Positions 23,731 to 31,288 of a stretch of 64,000 nucleotides of DNA are shown one piece after another. Every line of letters starts with the position of its first letter. Position 1 is the first letter of the stretch. A program made the position numbers and the translations under genes. Source of the stretch: Catenulispora acidiphila DSM 44928 (GTDB lineage Bacteria; Actinomycetota; Actinomycetes; Streptomycetales; Catenulisporaceae); the NCBI RefSeq assembly GCF_000024025.1, contig NC_013131.1, positions 3,038,001-3,102,000 of the forward strand, read 5' to 3'. The notes under the pieces are model-generated. The model saw nothing but the letters and a program-made list of their open reading frames with translations. It ran no database searches and was not told the DNA's origin.

Positions 23731-24073
23731 GAAAGGTCTCTCAGAGGTGGCTCCAGGCTCCACGTCCCCCGGTGGAGGTGGATGCCCGTTCGAGATACCT
23801 CACGACCTTATGTCCCGTCGGGTCGGCCGGGCAAAGGCGACCTCATCCCGCTCCGTGCTGCTGCGCAGGACCTTCGAGCCCTGATGCCGCGGACCGGTGC
23901 CGCGGTCACACCGATCCGTCGACCAGCCCGCCGATGTTTTGCCCGCCCGCCTTGGGGTAGCCGGGTGCGGCACCAGTGCGGCTGCCGCTCGAAACGGCAG
24001 CACATCGGGCCTTGGCTCACTGCTGACGGCCGGATGTCGGGCCGGTGCCGGTTGCGACTTGGAGGCGTGAGCG
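23731..24073. other. Divergent intergenic region without a recognised gene
   Basis: 343 bases between the FHA gene and the DUF1206 gene. Short open frames on both strands have no ribosome site or recognisable content. It presumably holds both promoters, but I see no clear promoter hexamers or palindromes. Confidence 0.5.
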
Positions 24074-24913
24074 ATGGCAATGAACAGCATGGCTGGCCGG
24101 CGGCGCTCTGCTCGATCGCGGACAGAGGCGTCTGCGGCCCATTGGTTGAACGCGCTTGCCCGGGTGGGATTCGTCGCACGCGGGGTCATCTATTTCCTCA
24201 TCGGACTGCTCGCCTTGGCAATCGCCACGGGGAAGGCCGCACCCCAGGCCGACCGGGTCGGCGCGCTGCAGTTCATCGCCGGCCAGTCCTACGGCAAGCC
24301 TCTGTTGTGGGCCTTGACCGTCGGGTTGGCCGCTATGGCGCTTTGGCGGTTCGCCCAGGTGTTTTTCGGTATTCGCCGGCACAGTCGCCAGCACGGTGAG
24401 GAGGCGCAGTCGTTCGCGCGCGGCCTGATCTATGCGGTGTTCTTCGTGGGGACGCTGCACTACGCGCAGGGTTCTGGGCTTCCGAAGAACAGCGGACAGC
24501 AGTCGCGGGACTTCACCGCGCAGGCCATGACGCACTCCGGAGGCCGCGTTCTGGTGGTCGTCGTCGGGCTGGTCATCGCCGCGATCGGCCTTTACATGCT
24601 GTGGAACGGGCTCACCCACCGGTTCTTGAAGGATCTGCGCACCGCGAGCATGAGCCGTCGCGCTCGTACCGTCGTCACCTGGCTCGGCACGGTGGGGAAC
24701 ATCGCCCGCGGGCTGCTGTTCGGAGCGCTCGGCGGCTTCATGATCGACGCGGGGCTGTCCTACAAGCCGAACGAGGCCAAGGGCACCGACGCGGTGCTGC
24801 GCTCCTTCGCGCACACCGCGGTGGGACCGGCGCTGTTGATCGCCGTGGCGGTCGGACTCGTGGTGTTCGGCCTGTTCTCCATGTGCGAGGCGCGCTGGCA
24901 CCGCGACCTGTGA
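24074..24913 (+). CDS. DUF1206 integral membrane protein
   Basis: 279 residues, preceded by GGAGG. Three copies of a two-helix unit of about 80 residues are recognisable: LARVGFVARGVIYFLIGLLAL, SFARGLIYAVFFVGTLHYAQG, and VGNIARGLLFGALGGFMIDA. Each is followed by a second helix. This is the DUF1206 layout. Function is unknown; members are common in actinobacterial membranes. The phospholipase D-like gene follows after 46 bases on the same strand. Confidence 0.92.
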   Translation: MAMNSMAGRRRSARSRTEASAAHWLNALARVGFVARGVIYFLIGLLALAIATGKAAPQADRVGALQFIAGQSYGKPLLWALTVGLAAMALWRFAQVFFGIRRHSRQHGEEAQSFARGLIYAVFFVGTLHYAQGSGLPKNSGQQSRDFTAQAMTHSGGRVLVVVVGLVIAAIGLYMLWNGLTHRFLKDLRTASMSRRARTVVTWLGTVGNIARGLLFGALGGFMIDAGLSYKPNEAKGTDAVLRSFAHTAVGPALLIAVAVGLVVFGLFSMCEARWHRDL

Positions 24914-24959
24914 ACGGTCGGCAGACGCAGACTTGGACACCACCCCGGTAGGAGGCGGC

Positions 24960-26561
24960 ATGGACCCGCGAACGTGGTTGATCACGCGTCATGAGCGGGG
25001 CAACCCCGCCACCAGGGTGGACGACGAGCACGCGGCGCAGGCGGCGTGGTCGGAGGGAAACCTCGTCGAGCCGTTGATCCACGGCGCGGAGTACTTCGCC
25101 GCGCTGTCCGCCGCGGTGCGCGACATGCGCGCCGGCGACCTGCTGTTGTTCACCGACTGGCGGGGCGACGGCGACGAGACCGTGGACGATGAGGGCACGA
25201 CCGTCGGCAGCCTGCTGAGCTCGGCGGCTCGCCGCGGCGTGCACGTCAGGGGTCTGGTATGGCGGTCGCACGTCGACCGGATGCGCTTCAGCGAGACGGA
25301 GAACCGTCATCTGAGCCAGGAGGTGGAGGCCGCAGGCGGCCGTTGCCTGCTCGACACGCGCGTGCGGCCGGGCGGCTCCCACCACCAGAAGTTCGTCGTC
25401 TTGCGCCACGCCGGACGTCCCGAGGCCGATGTCGCCTTCATCGGGGGCATCGATCTGTCTCACGGCCGCCGCGACGACGCCCGGCACGAGGGGGACCCGC
25501 AGACCGTCGAGATGGCCGATGTCTACGGCAAGCGCCCGCCCTGGCACGACGCGCAGGCGATGATCCACGGTCCGGCGGTCGCCGACGCCGAGCGCGTCTT
25601 CCGCGAGCGCTGGGAGGACCCGGCACCGGTGACGCGCAATCCCCTGCACCGGGCCCGAGCCCTGCTGAGCCGCGAGGAAACCAAACAGACACCGCTTCCC
25701 GCGCCGCTCCCGCCCCCGCAATCCTGCGGCCCGCACGCGGTGGAACTGCTGCGCACCTATCCCAAGCGCACGGCCGGCTACCCCTTCGCTCCCGAGGGCG
25801 AGCGCAGCGTCGCGCGCAGCTATCTGAAGGTGCTCAGCCAAGCCAGGAAGCTGATTTACCTGGAGGACCAGTACCTCTGGTCCCGCGAAGTCGCTGTCCC
25901 CTTCGCTGAGGCGCTGGCCGCCAATCAGGGCCTTCATATGATCGCCGTCGTGCCGCACCATCCGGCTGAGCAGGGCCGCGTCGCCCAATCCGCCATGCTG
26001 GCAGGCCGCAACCAGGTGCTGGACATGCTGCGCGCCGCCGGAGGCGACCGCTTCGCCGTCTACGGCATCGAGAACCACGCCGGCACCCCGGTTTACGTCC
26101 ACGCCAAGATCACCGTGATCGACGACGTGTGGGCGGCGATCGGCTCGGACAACCTCAATCTGCGTTCCTGGTCCCACGATTCCGAGCTGAGCTGCGCGGT
26201 CCTGGACCATACCCGCGACCCCCGCGAGCCGCAGGACGTCGGCCGAGCCGGCGACTTCCCCCGGCGCTTCGCCCGAGACCTCCGCCTGCGCCTGGCCCGC
26301 GAGCACCTGGACCGTGCCGATGGCGACGACGCCGACCTCTGGGATCCCACATCGGCGTTCCAGGCCTTCGCCCACGCGGCCGCCGAACTCCGCGACTGGC
26401 ACTCCTCCAACCGCACCACCGCCAGACCCCCCGGCCGCATCCGCCCCTACGAGGCAGCTCCCCAGTCTCGAACAACCACCCTGTGGGCCACCCCGGTCTA
26501 CCGCACCCTGTTCGACCCGGACGGACGTCCCCGTGCCCTGCGTCGCAGCGGGAGTTTCTGA
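24960..26561 (+). CDS. Phospholipase D-like / cardiolipin synthase-like protein
   Basis: 533 residues from the ATG at 24960, six bases after TAGGAGG; an in-frame ATG at 24933 lacks a site. Two PLD half-sites are present. The first, GSHHQKFVVLRH (near residue 140), has His and Lys but Arg in the place of the usual Asp. The second, YVHAKITVIDDVWAAIGSDN (near residue 380), is complete. No signal peptide is visible. Members cleave or transfer phosphatidyl groups. It probably acts at the inner membrane and may be cotranscribed with the DUF1206 gene. Confidence 0.9.
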   Translation: MDPRTWLITRHERGNPATRVDDEHAAQAAWSEGNLVEPLIHGAEYFAALSAAVRDMRAGDLLLFTDWRGDGDETVDDEGTTVGSLLSSAARRGVHVRGLVWRSHVDRMRFSETENRHLSQEVEAAGGRCLLDTRVRPGGSHHQKFVVLRHAGRPEADVAFIGGIDLSHGRRDDARHEGDPQTVEMADVYGKRPPWHDAQAMIHGPAVADAERVFRERWEDPAPVTRNPLHRARALLSREETKQTPLPAPLPPPQSCGPHAVELLRTYPKRTAGYPFAPEGERSVARSYLKVLSQARKLIYLEDQYLWSREVAVPFAEALAANQGLHMIAVVPHHPAEQGRVAQSAMLAGRNQVLDMLRAAGGDRFAVYGIENHAGTPVYVHAKITVIDDVWAAIGSDNLNLRSWSHDSELSCAVLDHTRDPREPQDVGRAGDFPRRFARDLRLRLAREHLDRADGDDADLWDPTSAFQAFAHAAAELRDWHSSNRTTARPPGRIRPYEAAPQSRTTTLWATPVYRTLFDPDGRPRALRRSGSF

Positions 26562-26594
26562 GGAGCGTTCGCACCTTGAGGCAGGCCTTTAATC

Positions 26595-26632
26595 CCCCCT
26601 CATCGCTCAAATGTTCGACTACGATGAGGGGG
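26595..26632 (+). promoter_or_regulatory. 11-base-stem hairpin spanning the start of a small gene
   Basis: Arms CCCCCTCATCG and CGATGAGGGGG are perfect complements around a 16-base loop that contains the ATG at 26611. It may act as a terminator for the phospholipase gene or control access to the next start codon. Confidence 0.5.
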
Positions 26633-26913
26633 TGAGCCCCGAGCCGCTTCAGCATCTGGCCGCCGTCATCGAAGACGAAATCGCCCGCGTTCAGCTCGAA
26701 TACCTTTGCTATGGCATGGATCTCGACCTCGCAGCCGCCATCGACGGTGCTGCGGGAACCGTCGTCATCACCGGGGAGGGCCTCAGTTTCCGCCGGCCGC
26801 GGAGATTGCTCGAGAGCCGGATCAGCCGGGCGGGGCTGCGCTCGGAGACCCACCGGCCGGACCTGCGGATCACCGTCTTTCCGGCGGCGAATCAGGATCC
26901 TGAGCCGGCGTGA
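26611..26913 (+). CDS. Small conserved-looking hypothetical protein
   Basis: 100 residues from ATG 26611; a GTG at 26632 is an alternative start and neither has well-spaced ribosome-site bases. The visible sequence (LQHLAAVIEDEIARVQLEYL, LDLAAAIDGAAGTVVITGEG, LRSETHRPDLRITVFPA) has no signal peptide or membrane segment and no family I recognise. It has normal codon bias and follows the phospholipase gene by 49 bases. Confidence 0.55.
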   Translation: MFDYDEGVSPEPLQHLAAVIEDEIARVQLEYLCYGMDLDLAAAIDGAAGTVVITGEGLSFRRPRRLLESRISRAGLRSETHRPDLRITVFPAANQDPEPA

Positions 26914-27032
26914 CGGGGCGGGGCGGAGGGCTGCCCGCGCATCGTCCTTCCCTCAGTGGTATCCCTCCAATGCGATGCGCTGAGCAACGAAGGTGTATCA
27001 GGCCACTGCCTCACCGACTCTTTCTTAGGAGA

Positions 27033-27056
27033 CGCCCCGCGCAGCCGCGCGGGGCG
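27033..27056 (+). terminator. GC-rich hairpin ahead of the 1319-residue protein gene
   Basis: A perfect 10-base stem (CGCCCCGCGC and complement) with a four-base loop lies 27 bases before the next start codon. It could terminate the upstream transcript or be part of a structured leader. Confidence 0.4.
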
Positions 27057-27083
27057 CGTCGGATCCTAGGGGGGATCTGCTTA

Positions 27084-30000
27084 ATGAGCGCCATCGATGA
27101 TGAGTTCCAGCACGTCATGGACAGCTACACACGCGACACCCGCGCCGCCCGCAAAGCGGTCCAGGCGGACCGGGACCAACAGATCGCGATGCTGTATCCC
27201 GACGCCCGGACCTTCCGCCTCAAGCAGGCGGACGCGATCAGCGACACCGAGAAGGGCGAGAAGGCCCTGGCGCTCGTACCGGAGACGCTGACGCTCGTCA
27301 CGCCCGACCTGCGCGACCCGAAGCGTGACCACCTCTTCGTCGGGCCGCATCCGGTGCCCTCGGTCGGCATGACGTGGAACCCCGTGCACCGGGAGCTCAG
27401 CTTCCTCACCTCCGACGGCGAGCACAAGATCAGCGGCCACCTGTCGATGACGCACAACCGGCTGCGCGCGTACGGCACCGTCTCCGTCGACGGCCAGTCC
27501 GTCGCGGTGGAGTACCACGTCGATCCGCAGCGCTACAAGATGAAGGTCGCCAAGGGCGCCGCGTACCTGGCGGCGGACCGGTCCATCACCTGGGACACCA
27601 CCACTGACCGCTGGAAGAACGCGGAGTGGAGCACCGACTACGAGCTCGGATTCACCTACGGGATCAACGGCGAGGAGGTCATCGGCGACGAGAAGCTGTA
27701 CACCTTCCTCGCGAAGTTCGACAACCCGAAGACCGGCCGCAGCTGGGAGCCGGTCCCCGAGACGTACGGCGGCTACCTGAACAAGCAGCGGCGCATCAAC
27801 TTCGGCCTGCTCTCCGACTACAAGCCGCCGTCGGGCACGGGGACCGAGCTGTTCCCGTACCGGTTCTCCTGCACGCTCAGCGAGTTCGCCGCCGACTTCA
27901 CCGGCGGTCTGGTCGTCGATCCCCCCGGCAGCACCAACCCGCTGGTGTACGGCGCCATCGGCGTCTGGACCGGACGCGGGATCGCCGGGCTCTACCACCT
28001 CGGGGACGCCGGGCATGGCGCTGTGCGGATCGTCGCGGTCCACGCCGGCCGGCTGTACGCCGGCTCCGTGGCCGCCGCGCACACCGAGATCGACGGCGAC
28101 GTGCTGGTCTGGAGCGGGCTGGACAAGGTCGCGGCGGACCAGGCCGGGATCCCGACCGAGGGCCGGCTGGCGTTCTCCCCCGACGGCGGGCGCGTCCTGC
28201 ACTCCTCGTTCGGCGCGACCGGCGAGCGTGTGCACCCGGACCAGGCTCTGGACCTCGTGTCCCGGATCGCCGTCACCGGTCTGGCCGCCTCGCTGCGGCA
28301 CGCGGTGGCGCTGGCGAACCCCGGCCCGGGCGCGACCCACGATCTCAGCGAACTGATGGCCATGAGCCAGTTCACGCGCAACGAGAAGGACGAGTACTAC
28401 GACAAGGTCCAAGAGGACTCCATGGAGGACTTCTACAAGATCCTCCAGAACTACATGGACCCGGAACTGCGCTCGACCTTCTTCCACCGCGACCCGCCGG
28501 CCCTGGACCAGACGCTGCGGGACATCGCCAAGACCAAGGGCAAAAAGGGCACCGACCCGTTCCCGTGGTTCAAGTCGCTCAGCGTCGCCTACACCGCGAC
28601 CTGCGTCGGCAAGTACAGCGACGACCCGGCGGCCAAGACGCTGAACACGATCCGCGCCGAGCAGTGGCTCTCGCAGACCACCAGCGGCAGCGACGTCATG
28701 GACGCCCAGGCGCCGCTGCTGTACGCGAACCGCTGGAGCGAGCGCCCGGCCAACAAGCACCTCGGCTGGTACCTGGCCGACCAGAAGGCCAACTCGGTGA
28801 AGTACGCCGGCGACATCGACGCCACGACCGAGGCCTGGCTCAAGGAGGCACGGGAGGCCAACGTCGGCACGCCCGAGCAGCTGGCGGAGCTGGAGAAGTC
28901 GATCCGGACGATCGGCGACCACGCCAAGAAGCACGACCAGTTCTGGGCGTTCGCCGTCTACATCGGCGCCTCGCGGCCCAGCTACATGAACATGCTGGAG
29001 TCGTTCATCAAGCTCGGCGGCGAGGTCGACGGCTCGGAGTTCAGCCAGCGCGTGCAGCGCACGGTCGCGACCCTGACCGTGCTGGACACCTCCGGCGTCA
29101 TCGCCCAGGAGTACGCCTACATGCTCCAGCTCTTCGAGCTGAGCACGCTGCTGCCGCAGATGGCGGACCTGGAGGGCGGCGTCGGCGGCTTCAACTTCGC
29201 GGTGAAGGCGATCATCGACAAGTTCGTCGAGAAGTACCTCGGTTCCAAGGACCCGGCGCTCGACGAGGCCGCGAAGCTGCTGAAGGAGCACGCGTCGCAG
29301 GACGTCGTCGGCAAGATGCTGGCGATCCTGCGGACCACGGCGGCGGTCGGGTACGGCCTGTTCAACTGGGGCTTCCTGATGGCGCAGTACACGAGCAAGT
29401 GCGCGCAGCTGCTCGGCAGCCTGCCCGCGATGGTCGTCCGGCTCGGCGCGCTCGCCGCCATGGGGACCTTGATGAGCTTCTTCCTCGACGGGACCGCCGA
29501 CTGGAACTCGCTGAGCGACGAGCAGATCGGGTTCATCTCCCTGGCGGGAGCCAACATCCTGGCTCTCAACGCGCTCGCGCTCATCAAGCGCGGCGTCGCG
29601 CTGCACGAGGTCTGGAACCCGGCCAAGGGATTCTGGAAGAACGCGAAGATGTTCTTCTCCTCCAAGCTCCTGGCCAAGGCACAGGCAACCGCGACCAACG
29701 GGCTGCGCGGCTATCTGCTGCAGGAGGGCGGGCCGAAGGTCCCGGCCGGGCGGATCACCTTCAAGCAGTGGTGGGCGAACCGGCAGGCCGCGGCGGCGGC
29801 GCCGCTGGTGCCCAAGCCCTCCCAGTCCTTCGCGCGCCGGCTGTTCGGCAAGAACCTGACCCAGTTCATGGCGCGCGCGCTGGCCGGGGCGTTCGCGATC
29901 GTCGGGATCGTCATGTCCTCGATCGACCTGCACCACAGCGGCGAGCCGTTGGAGAAGGCGGCGCACGCGATGTTCCTGCTGGCCGCCTGCCTGGAGCTGG

Positions 30001-31043
30001 TCGCGGTGATCGGCGCCTGGGCGCTCGGCACCTCGGCGCTGGCCGTCGGCGGGATGCTGGTCAGCACGATGTTCTCGATCGTCTCCGGCATCGGCTTCCT
30101 CGCCCTGGTCGCCGGCGCGATCCTGCTGATCGTGTTGATGACGCGGCCGCAGCAGACGCCGGTCGAGAAGTTCGCCAAGGAGCGCGCGGGCGATCTCTAC
30201 ATGCCCTACAAGGCGGCCATCGAGACGTTCCGCATCTACAAGCCGATCGGCGAGCCGCAGCGCGCGGGCATCGCGGTGTTCGCGACCACGGACCAGTCGC
30301 ACGCGCTGCGCATCGCCTCGGACGGGAAGGTCACGCAGGCTCCGTTCGACGCCACCGGGCACACCGCGTTCTACGTGTCCGTCGACGAGTTCGGCCGCAC
30401 CCAGCTCGGCGCGCCGATCGTGAACACCAAGGGCAAGCCGTGCCTGATGAGCCTCGCCGTCGACGACGCCGGCGCGATCGCGGCCCAGGACTACGCCTCC
30501 GACCTGCCCGAGCCGGAGCCGAAGCTGCTGTGGTACGCGGACATCCAGGGCGAGGGCACCTACCAGGACACCACGCCGGACGTGAAGGAGCTGAAGTCGG
30601 CTCCCTTCAAGCTGCGCAGCGTGTTCTTCGTCGACAGCAAGAAGGAGGTCCGCTGGCTGGCGGCCGACGGCGCGTCCGGCTGGAAGACGACGACCGACGC
30701 GGCCGAGGCGGCGACCGTCCGGCTGGAGATGGTCGCCACCAAGCCCACCGAGCTCGCGATGACCGACGTCTCCTGGTTCACCGTCGCGCACGACGAGGTC
30801 ACCGGTCCCGGTCTGCAGGTCCCGGGCAGCGTGCCGCAGGAGTGGTCGATCTCCCCGGCGCTGCCGACGGGCCTGGAGTTCGACAAGGCCGAGGGCACGA
30901 TCTCGATGCGGAAGGGCGCCGACATCCCGGCCGCCCCGAAGCAGGAGTACACGCTCACGGTGAAGAACGGCGTCGGCTCGGCCGCGACGACATTCTCGCT
31001 GGAAGTCGTCGAGCCCTCCGAGGAGATCATGGCCGCCGCCTGA
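27084..31043 (+). CDS. Large protein with central hydrophobic hairpins and C-terminal He_PIG Ig-like domain; function unknown
   Basis: 1319 residues. The ATG at 27084 follows AGGGGGGAT. There is no signal peptide. Residues 1-70 are charged and helical, and about 70-400 look beta-rich (WNPVHRELSFLTSDGEHKISG, YRFSCTLSEFAADFTGGLVV). Residues 410-740 are alpha-helical. Hydrophobic segments lie at about 749-803, 816-839, 929-951 and 962-1020, the last two as a long paired hairpin (LLAACLELVAVIGAWALGTS, FLALVAGAILLIVLMT). Residues about 1235-1312 form a He_PIG (putative Ig) domain: EWSISPALPTGLEFD, then YTLTVKNGVGSAATTFSLEV. I recognise no family for the main body. A soluble protein with buried hydrophobic hairpins recalls alpha-helical pore-formers, but this is only an analogy. 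It precedes the Hint-domain gene by 245 bases. Confidence 0.85.
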   Translation: MSAIDDEFQHVMDSYTRDTRAARKAVQADRDQQIAMLYPDARTFRLKQADAISDTEKGEKALALVPETLTLVTPDLRDPKRDHLFVGPHPVPSVGMTWNPVHRELSFLTSDGEHKISGHLSMTHNRLRAYGTVSVDGQSVAVEYHVDPQRYKMKVAKGAAYLAADRSITWDTTTDRWKNAEWSTDYELGFTYGINGEEVIGDEKLYTFLAKFDNPKTGRSWEPVPETYGGYLNKQRRINFGLLSDYKPPSGTGTELFPYRFSCTLSEFAADFTGGLVVDPPGSTNPLVYGAIGVWTGRGIAGLYHLGDAGHGAVRIVAVHAGRLYAGSVAAAHTEIDGDVLVWSGLDKVAADQAGIPTEGRLAFSPDGGRVLHSSFGATGERVHPDQALDLVSRIAVTGLAASLRHAVALANPGPGATHDLSELMAMSQFTRNEKDEYYDKVQEDSMEDFYKILQNYMDPELRSTFFHRDPPALDQTLRDIAKTKGKKGTDPFPWFKSLSVAYTATCVGKYSDDPAAKTLNTIRAEQWLSQTTSGSDVMDAQAPLLYANRWSERPANKHLGWYLADQKANSVKYAGDIDATTEAWLKEAREANVGTPEQLAELEKSIRTIGDHAKKHDQFWAFAVYIGASRPSYMNMLESFIKLGGEVDGSEFSQRVQRTVATLTVLDTSGVIAQEYAYMLQLFELSTLLPQMADLEGGVGGFNFAVKAIIDKFVEKYLGSKDPALDEAAKLLKEHASQDVVGKMLAILRTTAAVGYGLFNWGFLMAQYTSKCAQLLGSLPAMVVRLGALAAMGTLMSFFLDGTADWNSLSDEQIGFISLAGANILALNALALIKRGVALHEVWNPAKGFWKNAKMFFSSKLLAKAQATATNGLRGYLLQEGGPKVPAGRITFKQWWANRQAAAAAPLVPKPSQSFARRLFGKNLTQFMARALAGAFAIVGIVMSSIDLHHSGEPLEKAAHAMFLLAACLELVAVIGAWALGTSALAVGGMLVSTMFSIVSGIGFLALVAGAILLIVLMTRPQQTPVEKFAKERAGDLYMPYKAAIETFRIYKPIGEPQRAGIAVFATTDQSHALRIASDGKVTQAPFDATGHTAFYVSVDEFGRTQLGAPIVNTKGKPCLMSLAVDDAGAIAAQDYASDLPEPEPKLLWYADIQGEGTYQDTTPDVKELKSAPFKLRSVFFVDSKKEVRWLAADGASGWKTTTDAAEAATVRLEMVATKPTELAMTDVSWFTVAHDEVTGPGLQVPGSVPQEWSISPALPTGLEFDKAEGTISMRKGADIPAAPKQEYTLTVKNGVGSAATTFSLEVVEPSEEIMAAA

Positions 31044-31107
31044 CGGCCGCTTGGGACAGGCCGGGCTCGCAGGAGGCGATCCTGATCCCGCTCCCGGTCT
31101 CGCAGAG

Positions 31108-31172
31108 TCCTGACGGTGGTGCCGGCCACCGCCGTCAGGACCCTGTCGGTCGTGCCGACCGTGCCGACCGAC
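31108..31172 (+). terminator. Two consecutive hairpins between the large protein and Hint genes
   Basis: Hairpin one has arms TCCTGACGG (31108-31116) and CCGTCAGGA (31132-31140), with further pairing inside. Hairpin two has arms GTCGGTCG (31145-31152) and CGACCGAC (31165-31172). No T-run follows. They could terminate or attenuate transcription before the Hint gene. Confidence 0.5.
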
Positions 31173-31185
31173 GGGATCCACCGGC

Positions 31186-31262
31186 ACGAGATCCGTGTCA
31201 TCCGTGTCATCTATGTCGTCTGTGTTGTCAAGTGTCGTCAGTTGTCATCAAGTGTCATCCGT
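31186..31262 (+). repeat. Degenerate TGTCATC-type repeat before the Hint gene
   Basis: Six or more imperfect units related to GTGTCATC and TGTCGTC run from about 31195 to the Hint gene leader. The stretch is unusually T-rich for this window and has no coding signal. Confidence 0.5.
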
Positions 31263-31288
31263 GCACCGCATCGGGCCAGGAGGCTGCC

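Noticed and set aside
26910-27083. Upstream extension of the large protein gene
   Set aside because: No ribosome site, and the extension crosses a GC hairpin; the ATG at 27084 has an AGGGGGG site.
27081-31187. A 1368-codon open frame on the minus strand opposite the large protein gene
   Set aside because: Its composition is Arg/Gly/Val/Leu shadow coding with no domains, and the plus-strand frame has a ribosome site, domain content and matching codon bias.
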